Positions 1-7,622 are shown, counted from the first letter of the stretch. The stretch is 8,907 nt of DNA from Cryomorphaceae bacterium (GCA_027485365.1 JAIXRD010000230.1:1-8907); one strand, 5' to 3'. Translations and numbers: made by a program. The notes: a model not told the origin generated them from the sequence alone.

Positions 1-110
1 CCGATTCCAAGAGAAGCGGCGGCTTGAATAAAATCATGATTCGCAACTGCTTGGTAAAACCCTAACATGACAAAACCAATATATACGTATTTATTAAATC
101 GTGTTTTTAT
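1..110 (-). CDS. Partial small protein, probable membrane protein (N-terminal part only; start uncertain)
   Basis: A reading frame runs off the left edge. From position 110 down it reads IKTRFNKYVYIGFVMLGFYQ followed by AVANHDFIQAAASLGI, which looks like real protein: a basic start, then a hydrophobic segment (YVYIGFVMLGFY) that could be a membrane helix. The first ATG in frame is at 68, which would cut that segment in half. A more natural start is the codon at 110, but it is ATA. The frame stays open upstream of it, with no ATG, to a TAG inside the end of the peptidase gene. The gap from the peptidase stop codon (133-135) to 110 is 22 bp and both are on the same strand, so co-transcription is plausible. 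I do not recognise a named family with certainty. The product is incomplete here and no function is assigned. Confidence 0.5.
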   Translation of the reverse strand, partial: MKTRFNKYVYIGFVMLGFYQAVANHDFIQAAASLGI

Positions 111-132
111 ACTGCTATTGATTTGAATTTGA

Positions 133-2151
133 TTACCAAATTTTAACCCTTTTTTCTGGAGCTAAATAAAGAGAATCCGTTGCTTTCACGTTGAATGCTT
201 CATAGAATTCCGGGATGTTTCTAACCACACCATTAATTCTAAATTTAGCAGGTGAATGTGGGTCAGATGCTACTTGACTTCTCAAAGCTTCTTCACGAGA
301 TTTATCTAGCCAAACTTGTCCCCAACCAAGAAATACTCTTTGAATGCCGGTGTAACCGTCCATTTTAGGAGCTTCTTTTCCGTTTAGTGACATTTTGTAC
401 GCTTTAAGAGCAATGCTCAATCCGCCTAAGTCCCCAATGTTTTCGCCAAGCGTAAAACTTCCATTAAGGGTTAAATCTGGAAATGCTTTAAAACTGTTGT
501 ATTGGTCAACAAGGGCTTTTGTTCTTGTCTGAAATTCAGTCAAATCTTGTGGTGTCCACCAATTTCTCATTACGCCGTCACCATCAAACGTACTTCCTTG
601 ATCATCAAATCCGTGTCCGATTTCGTGCCCAATTACGGCACCAATTCCACCATAATTTACAGCATCTTCTGCAGCTAAATTAAAGAAAGGCGGTTGAAGA
701 ATTGCCGCTGGAAAAACAATTTCGTTAAGCGTTGGATTGTAATAAGCATTCACAGTTTGTGGATTCATTCCCCATTCAGCTCTATCAACAGGTTTCCCTA
801 ATTTGTTTAACATACGGTTGTATTCAAATTCGGTAGCTCTTGTTACGTTTCCGAACAAATCATTTTTAGCAACTTTTAATGCAGAGTAATCTCTCCATTT
901 GTCTGGGTAACCAATTTTTATCATGAATTTATCAACCTTAGCAAGTGCTTCTTTTTTAGTGTTAGCGCTCATCCAATCCAATTCTTTGATGCTTGCTGCG
1001 TAAGCTTTAAGTAAATTTTTCACCATTGCCGTCATACGTTTTTTAGCTTCTGGTGTAAAGTGTTTTTTTACATATACCTTACCAACAATTTCACCCAAAC
1101 TACCATTTACGGCACTAACAGCTCTTTTCCAATCTTCTTCTTGTTGTTCTGTTCCGTTCAATGTCTTTCCGTAGAATTCGAAGTTCTGTTTGTCTAAAGC
1201 GGAATTTAAATAATCCGCAGTGTGGTTTATCAAACCCCATTTTAAATACGTTTTCCACGTATCAATAGGTGTATTTTTGATGATATCGTTTAAACTTTTT
1301 GTATAAGCTACTTGAGCAATCACAATATTTTTTTCCTTAGCCACTCCTGCTTGATTTAACATAGCTGTCCAATCAAAATCTGGCATTAACGATTTTAAAT
1401 CGCTTAACGCATATTTGTTATAAAGCGCTGCTGTGTTACGAGTGTCCTCTTTTTTCATGTGGCTGGTTGCTAACCTAGTTTCTAAAGCCATAACTTTAGC
1501 TGCACTTTCGGCCCCATTGGGTAATCCAACTAATTGCCACATTTTTTCGATATGCGCTACATATTTCTTACGAATGTCCGCCATTTTGGTATCATTCTGA
1601 AGGTAGTACTCTCTTTCAGGCAGTCCTAAACCACCTTGCCAAGTCATTAACGTATATTTTTTGGGATCTTTAAAATCTTCTGTAACAGCAACTGAAAAAG
1701 GAATTGATACTCCAGTTCTATTAGCTTTACCAAAATAAGTTGCTAAGTCTGTATAATTCGCAATAGCATCAATAGCTTTTAATTCCGATTGAATGGGAGT
1801 AACGCCTTTAGCATCTCGGTTTTTACGATTAATAAAAGAGCTGTAGTAATCTCCAATTTTTTGCTCGTCTGAACCTTCAGTAAAACTTCCTTTTGAAGCT
1901 TCTTCAATGATGGCTTTAACGTCTTTTTGCGATTTGTCATATAACATATCAAACGCACCAAATGATGCTTTATCTGCAGGAATTTTCGTGTTTTTAGTCC
2001 AAGTTCCATTAACGAAACGGTCGAAGTTATCGCCTGGTTTTACTGAGGTATCCATATTCTTTTTTATAATACCCGATACCAATTCTTCTTTATTGTTGCA
2101 AGATGCTAAAAGCACGGTTACTGCAAGAAGTGAGATTTTAATGTTTTTCAT
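133..2151 (-). CDS. M13 family zinc metallopeptidase (neprilysin/PepO type), surface lipoprotein
   Basis: This 672-residue protein is full length for the M13 family of zinc endopeptidases that cut short peptides. The N-terminus is a lipoprotein signal with lipobox L15-A16-S17-C18. The mature end, C-N-N-K-E-E, carries a K-(D/E)2 motif like the surface-export signal described for Bacteroidota lipoproteins, so an outer-membrane, outward-facing location is inferred. The large N-terminal M13 domain fills roughly residues 35-430. The catalytic domain follows, with the substrate-binding NAYY motif at N468, the zinc motif HEIGH (H509, E510, H513) and ENIGD (third zinc ligand E570, supporting D574). 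The protein ends with the family-typical EKRVKIW. All key residues are present, so it should be active. The ATG at 2151 is the only start that supplies the whole signal peptide. I see no convincing Bacteroidota promoter in the 246 bp upstream. The natural substrate cannot be told from sequence. Confidence 0.96.
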   Translation of the reverse strand: MKNIKISLLAVTVLLASCNNKEELVSGIIKKNMDTSVKPGDNFDRFVNGTWTKNTKIPADKASFGAFDMLYDKSQKDVKAIIEEASKGSFTEGSDEQKIGDYYSSFINRKNRDAKGVTPIQSELKAIDAIANYTDLATYFGKANRTGVSIPFSVAVTEDFKDPKKYTLMTWQGGLGLPEREYYLQNDTKMADIRKKYVAHIEKMWQLVGLPNGAESAAKVMALETRLATSHMKKEDTRNTAALYNKYALSDLKSLMPDFDWTAMLNQAGVAKEKNIVIAQVAYTKSLNDIIKNTPIDTWKTYLKWGLINHTADYLNSALDKQNFEFYGKTLNGTEQQEEDWKRAVSAVNGSLGEIVGKVYVKKHFTPEAKKRMTAMVKNLLKAYAASIKELDWMSANTKKEALAKVDKFMIKIGYPDKWRDYSALKVAKNDLFGNVTRATEFEYNRMLNKLGKPVDRAEWGMNPQTVNAYYNPTLNEIVFPAAILQPPFFNLAAEDAVNYGGIGAVIGHEIGHGFDDQGSTFDGDGVMRNWWTPQDLTEFQTRTKALVDQYNSFKAFPDLTLNGSFTLGENIGDLGGLSIALKAYKMSLNGKEAPKMDGYTGIQRVFLGWGQVWLDKSREEALRSQVASDPHSPAKFRINGVVRNIPEFYEAFNVKATDSLYLAPEKRVKIW

Positions 2152-2259
2152 ATGAGCTTGTTTTAATATTTAATAAAAAAAGAGGGCATGCAGTTTTAAT
2201 TTTTCCGTCTACTTGTATTATTTTCTGCAGACAAAGCTTGTTATTTTTTGTTGTTTAAA

Positions 2260-2396
2260 TCATTGAATATATCTAAAAACATCCACACCAATTGCATACC
2301 CATACACTTTACCATTGGCATCTTTGTAAATTCGGATTTTTCTCCAAAGAAACTAGCTCTATAAGTAGCGGTGTTGGCAAAAATTGCTTTTTTCTG
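2260..2396 (-). pseudogene. Remnant of the 3' end of an unidentified gene, frameshifted
   Basis: The 246-bp gap between the dehydrogenase and the peptidase is not featureless. On the minus strand, one frame (about 2396 to 2335) reads KAIFANTATYRASFFGEK. In the next frame, from about 2340 to the TGA at 2260-2262, the reading continues as IRIYKDANGKVYGYAIGVDV then FRYIQ. The switch falls in a run of five A (minus strand), just where one extra A would join the two into a continuous protein-like stretch of about 44 residues. The second part has the alternating pattern of beta strands with a turn at KDANGK. No start codon or N-terminal part exists, because the dehydrogenase ends immediately upstream at 2398. 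The simplest reading is the decayed tail of a lost gene. I do not recognise the family. The alternative is chance coding likeness in a short spacer. The rest of the gap (2152-2259) is AT-rich and holds only the leader of the peptidase gene. Confidence 0.4.
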
Positions 2397-2397
2397 T

Positions 2398-3114
2398 CTA
2401 CATCCTCTTGTAAACCCCTCTTGGAATTAGTTTTAAAAGCAGGGCAATCAGGCGCCATCTTTTAGTGACATAAACGACCTTTCTTTTATTCACTATAGCT
2501 TTATACATCTGATCGACTGCTTTTTCGAGAGGCATTACCCAAAACAATCCTTCGCCTTTCGCCATTTTTGTATCTACAAGACCTGGACGAATATCCGTTA
2601 TAAAAATGGGCATTTTAAGTTTTGCAGCTTTTTGTCGTAATCCCTCCGTGTAATTTATTTGATAAGCTTTTGATGCATTATAAGCAGGAGCTTGACGGCT
2701 GCCACGAATTCCTCCAATGGAACTTATTACCACCAAATGACCAGATTGCTGTTTTTCAAAATAGTTGAAGGTCCAATCTGCAATGGACGTAAACCCCACT
2801 ATGTTGGTATCTATGGTTTGTTTTTCGATTTCAAAATCTAACGCTTCGTTTATTTCGCCTATTCCTGATGATATGACAAGTAAATCCAAGCCACCTAGTT
2901 CATTAGTCAATTCTTCAAACTGTTGAATGGATGAAGCGGTATCGGTTACGTCTAAAACTTTAGTCAAATAAGCATCGGGATTTTCATCTTTCAATTCAAG
3001 AAGCAAATCCTTTCGACGACCTGTTATACCAACTTTGCAATTGTTTGCTGCAAATAGTTCTGCAAGTCCTTTTCCTATTCCGGAAGTTGAACCAATAATG
3101 ATGACCTTTTTCAT
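2398..3114 (-). CDS. Short-chain dehydrogenase/reductase (SDR), NAD(P)-dependent oxidoreductase
   Basis: This is a 238-residue classical SDR, a single Rossmann-fold cytosolic enzyme that oxidises or reduces a carbonyl/hydroxyl group using NAD(P). Visible features are the nucleotide-binding loop GSTSGIGKG (residues 8-16, a variant of TGxxxGxG); R33-R34 after the second strand, which suggests NADP(H) preference; D55 in LDVTD; N104; catalytic S132; and the Y145-xxx-K149 pair in YNASK, followed by IRPGLVDTKM. The usual NNAG segment after strand 4 is replaced by SSGIG (82-86). A basic, hydrophobic tail (KRWRLIALLLKLIPRGVYKRM, the last 21 residues) may touch the membrane or form an oligomer contact. 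The ATG at 3114 lies 3 bp after the stop codon of the AraC-type regulator, so the two are surely co-transcribed and the regulator may control this enzyme. The substrate cannot be predicted. Family assignment is secure. Confidence 0.95.
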   Translation of the reverse strand: MKKVIIIGSTSGIGKGLAELFAANNCKVGITGRRKDLLLELKDENPDAYLTKVLDVTDTASSIQQFEELTNELGGLDLLVISSGIGEINEALDFEIEKQTIDTNIVGFTSIADWTFNYFEKQQSGHLVVISSIGGIRGSRQAPAYNASKAYQINYTEGLRQKAAKLKMPIFITDIRPGLVDTKMAKGEGLFWVMPLEKAVDQMYKAIVNKRKVVYVTKRWRLIALLLKLIPRGVYKRM

Positions 3115-3117
3115 GAA

Positions 3118-3975
3118 TTACAAAATAACTTTTCGAATTGCACCAGGAGTAACACCAAATTGCATTTTAAATGCCTTTGAAAATGTAGGGGTGTCCGCAA
3201 AACCATAACGCAGGGCTGTAAAAAGAATTTCTTCGCCGCTCAACAGGTCTGTTTTAGCGAGCTCGAGCCTTTTGCGTTTTTGATATTGATAGGGCGAAAT
3301 GCCAAAAGCGGCTTTAAATACCCGAATAAAGTGGTATTTAGAAATACCGGTTACAAGCGCCATGTTTTCTAACGACAAATTTTCAGTGATGCGTTCATCG
3401 ATAAGGAGTTTAGCCTGAAGAATCGCTCTAAAAACCTCCTCATTTGTTACCTTCTTTTTGAAATCGAGATTAGACAAATGGTCGAACACAAAACGTTGAT
3501 CGGTAATTATGGATTCTGCAAGACTGTAAAATAGCTCATTCTTTTGTAAATCGTTGGTAAATGTCCCCGTTTTTATCTTTTGATTGATTTCATTCAATGA
3601 ATACCCCAAACTGGTATTCTTCACGTTGTACCGATTGACAAAAAACTGATCTGAAAGCAAAAACTCTTTCAATTCCGAACCATTCACATCATGAAATTCA
3701 GCTACTTCAGAAATAATTTCGGATGAGATATCAATACAGAGTCCTTGAACCATTTCAGCGTGATCAATCCGTACAATGGACTTAGTAGATTCATTCCCAA
3801 TGATATACTCACCTGCATTCACTTTGTATTTTTTGTCGTTTGCGTAATAGATTTCTTCACCCGATGCAACATATTTTATACCTAAACCACTGAATGAGCA
3901 TTCGGTCTCCAGCTTCTTGAAATTCGAAAAACGAATGGCATTTTTTTCGGTATCGGTATAGATCGTGTGGTTCAT
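3118..3975 (-). CDS. AraC-family transcriptional regulator
   Basis: From the ATG at 3975 this is a 285-residue one-component regulator. The N-terminal part (about residues 1-185) is predicted to be a cupin-like sensing domain; segments such as GEEIYYANDKKYKVNAGEYI fit the beta-rich AraC ligand-binding fold. The C-terminal 95 residues form the AraC DNA-binding domain with two helix-turn-helix units. The first is around residues 197-220 (LENMALVTGISKYHFIRVFK, with M205) and is followed by the family-typical FGISPYQYQKRKRLELAKTD. The second is around 250-272 (ALRYGFADTPTFSKAFK), then QFGVTPGAIRK. The frame can be extended upstream to a TTG at 4035, adding 20 residues, but that codon lies inside the promoter's TTTG box, so I prefer 3975. 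The stop codon is 3 bp before the dehydrogenase start. Autoregulation and control of the dehydrogenase are likely by analogy with similar pairs. The inducer is unknown. Confidence 0.93.
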   Translation of the reverse strand: MNHTIYTDTEKNAIRFSNFKKLETECSFSGLGIKYVASGEEIYYANDKKYKVNAGEYIIGNESTKSIVRIDHAEMVQGLCIDISSEIISEVAEFHDVNGSELKEFLLSDQFFVNRYNVKNTSLGYSLNEINQKIKTGTFTNDLQKNELFYSLAESIITDQRFVFDHLSNLDFKKKVTNEEVFRAILQAKLLIDERITENLSLENMALVTGISKYHFIRVFKAAFGISPYQYQKRKRLELAKTDLLSGEEILFTALRYGFADTPTFSKAFKMQFGVTPGAIRKVIL

Positions 3976-4005
3976 TAAAGGAGCAGTAAATTTACTATCA
4001 GCGAG

Positions 4006-4036
4006 TAAAATTAAATAAAATGAACACCAAGACAAA
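4006..4036 (-). promoter_or_regulatory. Predicted Bacteroidota-type promoter of the AraC regulator-dehydrogenase operon
   Basis: On the minus strand, TTTG (4036-4033) is followed after exactly 19 bp by TAATTTTA (4013-4006). This matches the Bacteroidota consensus TTTG ... TAnnTTTG in 7 of the 8 positions of the -7 box (the last base is A instead of G), with ideal spacing. Transcription would start near 4000, leaving a leader of about 25 nt before the ATG at 3975. The element sits 28 bp beyond the stop codon of the upstream secreted-protein gene, so the regulator would have its own promoter. The match was found by eye; AT-rich DNA gives chance hits. Confidence 0.55.
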
Positions 4037-4063
4037 GCCTAATTTGGGAATGTTTGACAGAAA

Positions 4064-5767
4064 TCACCTCACTAAATGCAAAAACCCATGACCAATTTTA
4101 GCATCTTTAGTTTTATATTTATACGTATAAACCCCATCCGCAAGCTCCTTTCCAGACGTATCCTTTCCGTCCCAATTGTTTTGGTAATTGGTTGTTGAGA
4201 AAACAACATTGCCCCAGCGGTTTAGGATGATTAATTCTGTATTCTCCTGTAAATTATCAATTTCGAAAAGATCATTTAACGCGTCGTTGTTGGGAGAAAT
4301 CACGTTAGGGATAAGCAAGGGAGAATCTGGAATTACGGCCGGAGGATCATGAGGACAATCAACCAAGGTTAGCGTAAGTTCTAAGGTGTCTGTATAACAT
4401 TGAAATTCCACAAGGGCTGAAACCGCATAGGTTCCGACATTAGAAAATGAATGGCTTGGATTTAAACTCATTGAAGTATTGCTTCCCCCGGAATTTGGAT
4501 CACCAAAGTTCCAACTCACTTGATTTATGGATAAGCCCGTATTGATGGAAAAACTGGTCGTATTTTGCCAACAAGAATCGGGAAGCATCGTGATCGGAGG
4601 GCTTGAAAAGTTGCGTTCGGGCACCCTCGCAGGGAGTCCAAGCAAAACAAGTCCATTGGTCGAAAGCGCATTGCTCGTGTAATCACAAAAAGAACTATTC
4701 GGCGTATTAATCACATCCAACACATTGCTCCCTCCAATCGCTACGTATAACTTTCCGTCAAGGCCCTCCTCTATTTGAAAGGTTGGATTTGCCGGAGTGG
4801 CTATCAAGGTATGCGACGTGGCAATAGAAAGCGAATCATAAGCCGTTAGCTTGAGCTGATAAACTGAAATGTTGTTGGTATAATAAAACATGCTTCCGTC
4901 CGGTGAAAAACTACACCCGTATTTTCGAATAGGTGATGCTGGCGTGTTGTCGGTAACCTCAACCGTGATCGGATTGAATAATTGACCGCTTGCCGCATCA
5001 AAGGAATAAAAGTCAATTAATTTACTGTCGTCAATCGGCATAGCGATTCTATCTCCCGCATTATTAGCTTTCATGGAACCATAAAAAGGCATGCGCGGAT
5101 CAAAATTAGAATTCGCACCTAAGAGTTCCGTTCCAACATTACTTATCACTGGAATTGGATCTACTCCACAGCCGTCCACTTTGTACGCCAAAAACTGCTT
5201 GCTTTCACGTTTATGCACAATCACCCAATATCCCCGAATATACTCACTGCGAACAACCGTTATCTTTTCCGATAGAAAATTCGTTAAAAAAACGTTTTTT
5301 TGGAGGGGGTCAACGGCTCCCATTCCATTGTTTTGATTCATATCAACCACCGTATAACGCAATCCATTATCCAACTGTGGAATGTCATATTCCAAATCGT
5401 CCAAAGTGAACACGTAATATTTCGAATTATCTTCTGGAAAAGGAACGATTAATGGACCTTGGGTACTAGACAAATAAGCCCCGCCAAATAGATTCAGCCC
5501 GTTCGGCATCACCGTGTGGCTAGCGTCCCAAACGCTCTGACCATCTGAATAAAAGAGCAATTGACCGGTGGCCTCATCGGATACGGTGGCACATTGTTCA
5601 TTGCTATAGATTGCCGACGCTCCAGTTCCTACGGGAACACCTCCCGTAAAATCCACCCAACAATTATAACCAAATGTCCAATGGGAATTTTGAAGTTGTG
5701 CCTGAGCCTGACCCAAAAATAAGGTGAACAAGATTAAAAGTACCCGTTGATATACCATCTCGGACAT
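4064..5767 (-). CDS. Secreted propeller/PKD protein with T9SS type B sorting domain (paralogue A)
   Basis: This 567-residue exported protein starts with a signal peptide (hydrophobic VLLILFTLFLG, likely cleavage AQA23|Q24). The ATG at 5767 or the in-frame ATG at 5758 (M4) would both leave it intact. Residues about 28-395 form a repeat-rich, probably beta-propeller body of a type common in Bacteroidota gliding/T9SS cargo: W-T-F-G-Y near the N-terminus, GQLLFYSDGQSVWD, PLIVPFPED, YYVFTLDD, then FSPDG (D290) and IEEGLDGKLYVAIG. A PKD domain follows at about 396-470 (WNFGDP, D423). Residues 486-567 are the CHU_C/type B sorting domain (PNVISPNNDALNDLFEI, NRWGNVVF, NNWDGK, DGVYTY), which directs export through the T9SS to the surface or medium. 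It is the last of three such genes on this strand, 125 bp after its closest relative. The adhesive, binding or enzymatic role is unknown; I see no catalytic motif. Confidence 0.93.
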   Translation of the reverse strand: MSEMVYQRVLLILFTLFLGQAQAQLQNSHWTFGYNCWVDFTGGVPVGTGASAIYSNEQCATVSDEATGQLLFYSDGQSVWDASHTVMPNGLNLFGGAYLSSTQGPLIVPFPEDNSKYYVFTLDDLEYDIPQLDNGLRYTVVDMNQNNGMGAVDPLQKNVFLTNFLSEKITVVRSEYIRGYWVIVHKRESKQFLAYKVDGCGVDPIPVISNVGTELLGANSNFDPRMPFYGSMKANNAGDRIAMPIDDSKLIDFYSFDAASGQLFNPITVEVTDNTPASPIRKYGCSFSPDGSMFYYTNNISVYQLKLTAYDSLSIATSHTLIATPANPTFQIEEGLDGKLYVAIGGSNVLDVINTPNSSFCDYTSNALSTNGLVLLGLPARVPERNFSSPPITMLPDSCWQNTTSFSINTGLSINQVSWNFGDPNSGGSNTSMSLNPSHSFSNVGTYAVSALVEFQCYTDTLELTLTLVDCPHDPPAVIPDSPLLIPNVISPNNDALNDLFEIDNLQENTELIILNRWGNVVFSTTNYQNNWDGKDTSGKELADGVYTYKYKTKDAKIGHGFLHLVR

Positions 5768-5892
5768 AAAGTTAAATACTAAAACCTAAAGTTTTGACTC
5801 TTTTTGTTTAGATTACTCGATTATGATTGTTCAACGGCTCCTTCAAACTTGACAATAAGCACCTTTGATTTTTTTTTTGAGGTACAGAAAAA
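5768..5892. other. Intergenic spacer between the two paralogous secreted-protein genes
   Basis: This 125-bp AT-rich spacer holds a run of ten T (plus strand, about 5869-5878) close to the stop codon of the upstream gene. I see no stable stem before a T-run on the transcribed strand, so no terminator is called. The minus-strand octamer TAGGTTTT (about 5782-5789) resembles a -7 box, but no TTTG lies at the right distance. The downstream paralogue may therefore be expressed by read-through or by a weak promoter. Confidence 0.4.
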
Positions 5893-7617
5893 TCACCTCA
5901 CTAAATGCACAAACCCATGACCACTTATACCCGTTTTGGTGGTGAATTTATAGGTATAGACGCCATCCACCAGCTCATTTCCTAAGGTGTTTTTCCCATC
6001 CCAATTGTTTTGGTAATTGGTTGTTGAGAAAACCACATTACCCCAGCGGTTTAAAATGATTAACTCCGTATCTTCTGGTAAATCTTGTATTTCAAAAAGA
6101 TCGTTCGTGCCGTCTCCATTGGGTGTAATGACATTTGGGAATTCAAATGGTAGAATCGGTATTATGGTATCTGAGCAATCAACCACAGTTATATTCTGAG
6201 TAACGGTTTCTGTGTAGCAATCAAATTGAACAATAGCATTAATCTGATACGTTCCTGTTTCAGAAAATAGATGACTTGGGTTTAAAGACGAAGAAATATT
6301 ACTTACTCCAGAATTTGGATCGTCAAAATTCCAATTTATTTGATTAATCGGTGATGCTGTTGCAACAGAAAATGAAATATCACTTTGCAAACACGAATCA
6401 GGAAGAAATGTTATGGTTGAGTTAGCCGCAAATCCTCCAAGTGGGACTTGAGCAGGCAAACCGAGTTGACATGTTGCAGGACTGAAACTGACGGCATTTA
6501 CTACGTAACCACAACCTAAACCCAATAAATTAGGATTTGAGATTTCATCCAACCTTGCGGTATTTCCTATGGCAACATACAATCTATTGTTTGGGGCTTC
6601 TTCGATTTGAAAACAATAATTATTGTTGGGTTCAAGTAGGGGAGAATAAATCAAGGTAATTGAAGAAGCTATAGCAGCCGAAGTATAGGTACTCAGGTCT
6701 AATTGATACACAGAATTCATATTTGTGTAGTAAAATTTTGAACCATCGGGAGAAAAACAAGCGCCATACTTTCTGAGAAAAGGTGGATTTGAATCATCTG
6801 TAACATTGATCGTTAGTGGGTTACTTACAACTCCCGTTGTCTTGTTGAAATCGAAAAATTCTATGCGATCACTCCAATCCACAGGCATTCCGATCCGATT
6901 TCCATCGGGAGACGCATCCATTGCTCCTGACCAAGCTTCATTCGCACCGAAGGGAGCACTCGCAAAATTTGAACCCACGGTACTTACAACAGGTTGTACA
7001 GTAACACCACATGCATCAATTTTCCAAGCTAAAAATTCATTCGCATTCTTTTTATGAGCAATCACCCAAAAACCTTGTATTTCAGTACTTCTAATAACAA
7101 TCAATTTTTCGGTCAAGTCGTTTGCCAGTGGGGTATTCACAGATACTACTTGTACATCTCCAAGTCCTCCATTCAATGTCATGTCAACCACACTATATCG
7201 CAAACCATTGTCAACAACGGGACTAGATGAAAGAGCCTCCAGCTCTTCGAGTGTGAATATATAATAACGCTGGTCATCCTCAGGAAAAGGTACGATCAAC
7301 GCTCCTTGGGTGCATGAGTTATAAAGTCCACCCAGCAGACTTGAACCATTTGGCATAACCTGATTGTTGACATTCCATACCATTCTGCCATCCGTGTAGA
7401 AGAGTAACTGTCCCGTGGAAGGATCCGATACACTTGCCGTTGATTCATTAGAGTTGATGGCTGCATTGCTCGAACCAATTGGAATTGTACTTGAAAAATT
7501 TACCCGAGCTCCATATCCGAATACCCAATTATTATTTTGTAATTGACCGAAAATAATGGGTGGTTGCAGTATGAAAATCAGGATCAGAATAAGGGAATAT
7601 CTTTTTAAAATGAGCAT
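5893..7617 (-). CDS. Secreted propeller/PKD protein with T9SS type B sorting domain (paralogue B)
   Basis: This 574-residue protein has the same domain order as its left-hand neighbour. A strong signal peptide (K5-R6, then YSLILILIFIL, likely cleavage FG24|Q25) leads into a body of about residues 28-405. The same family marks are visible: NNWVFGYGARVNF, GQLLFYTDGRMVWN, ALIVPFPEDDQRYYIFTLEE, FSPDGSKFYYT and IEEAPNNRLYVAIG. A PKD domain lies at about 406-480 (NFDDP, D433). The type B sorting domain is at 493-574 (FPNVITPNGDGTNDLFEI ... GHGFVHLVR). Matching motifs can be followed along the whole length against the left neighbour, so the two arose by tandem duplication. The ATG at 7617 lies 5 bp after the stop of the gene upstream, so the two are almost certainly co-transcribed. 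The protein should be exported by Sec and then T9SS. The ligand or role is unknown, and no secretion machinery lies in the window. Confidence 0.94.
   Translation of the reverse strand: MLILKRYSLILILIFILQPPIIFGQLQNNNWVFGYGARVNFSSTIPIGSSNAAINSNESTASVSDPSTGQLLFYTDGRMVWNVNNQVMPNGSSLLGGLYNSCTQGALIVPFPEDDQRYYIFTLEELEALSSSPVVDNGLRYSVVDMTLNGGLGDVQVVSVNTPLANDLTEKLIVIRSTEIQGFWVIAHKKNANEFLAWKIDACGVTVQPVVSTVGSNFASAPFGANEAWSGAMDASPDGNRIGMPVDWSDRIEFFDFNKTTGVVSNPLTINVTDDSNPPFLRKYGACFSPDGSKFYYTNMNSVYQLDLSTYTSAAIASSITLIYSPLLEPNNNYCFQIEEAPNNRLYVAIGNTARLDEISNPNLLGLGCGYVVNAVSFSPATCQLGLPAQVPLGGFAANSTITFLPDSCLQSDISFSVATASPINQINWNFDDPNSGVSNISSSLNPSHLFSETGTYQINAIVQFDCYTETVTQNITVVDCSDTIIPILPFEFPNVITPNGDGTNDLFEIQDLPEDTELIILNRWGNVVFSTTNYQNNWDGKNTLGNELVDGVYTYKFTTKTGISGHGFVHLVR
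5942..6019 (-). repeat. 78-bp direct repeat, copy 1, in the sorting-domain coding region of paralogue B
   Basis: These 78 bases are identical to 7672-7749 (offset 1730 bp). They encode the second half of the type B sorting domain, about NYQNNWDGKNTLGNELVDGV onward to KFT. The copies first differ at 5941 (G versus T) and 6020 (G versus C). A shorter stretch is also shared with the left paralogue: 6-kb-side positions 5999-6033 equal 4170-4204 (35 identical bases). Confidence 0.9.
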
Positions 7618-7622
7618 ATAAA

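Noticed and set aside
2152..2259. Promoter of the M13 peptidase gene
   Set aside because: TTTG near 2232 (minus strand) has only TAGACGGA at the right distance, a poor match. No alternative pair fits.
2377..2393. Hairpin GCAA-AAA-TTGC followed by six T on the plus strand, like a terminator
   Set aside because: The stem is only 4 bp and AT-rich, and no plus-strand gene ends here. On the minus strand it lacks the trailing T-run.
5091..5409. Overlapping plus-strand open frames of about 80 codons inside paralogue A
   Set aside because: They lie opposite a secure gene and their translations show no domain or signal-like sequence. They are antisense shadows, as are those at 1907-2155, 6017-6199, 6806-7057 and 8678-8866.
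5768..5892. A second promoter upstream of paralogue A
   Set aside because: TAGGTTTT resembles the -7 box, but there is no TTTG about 19-21 bp upstream. Other TTG/TA pairs have poor -7 boxes, so no confident call is possible.
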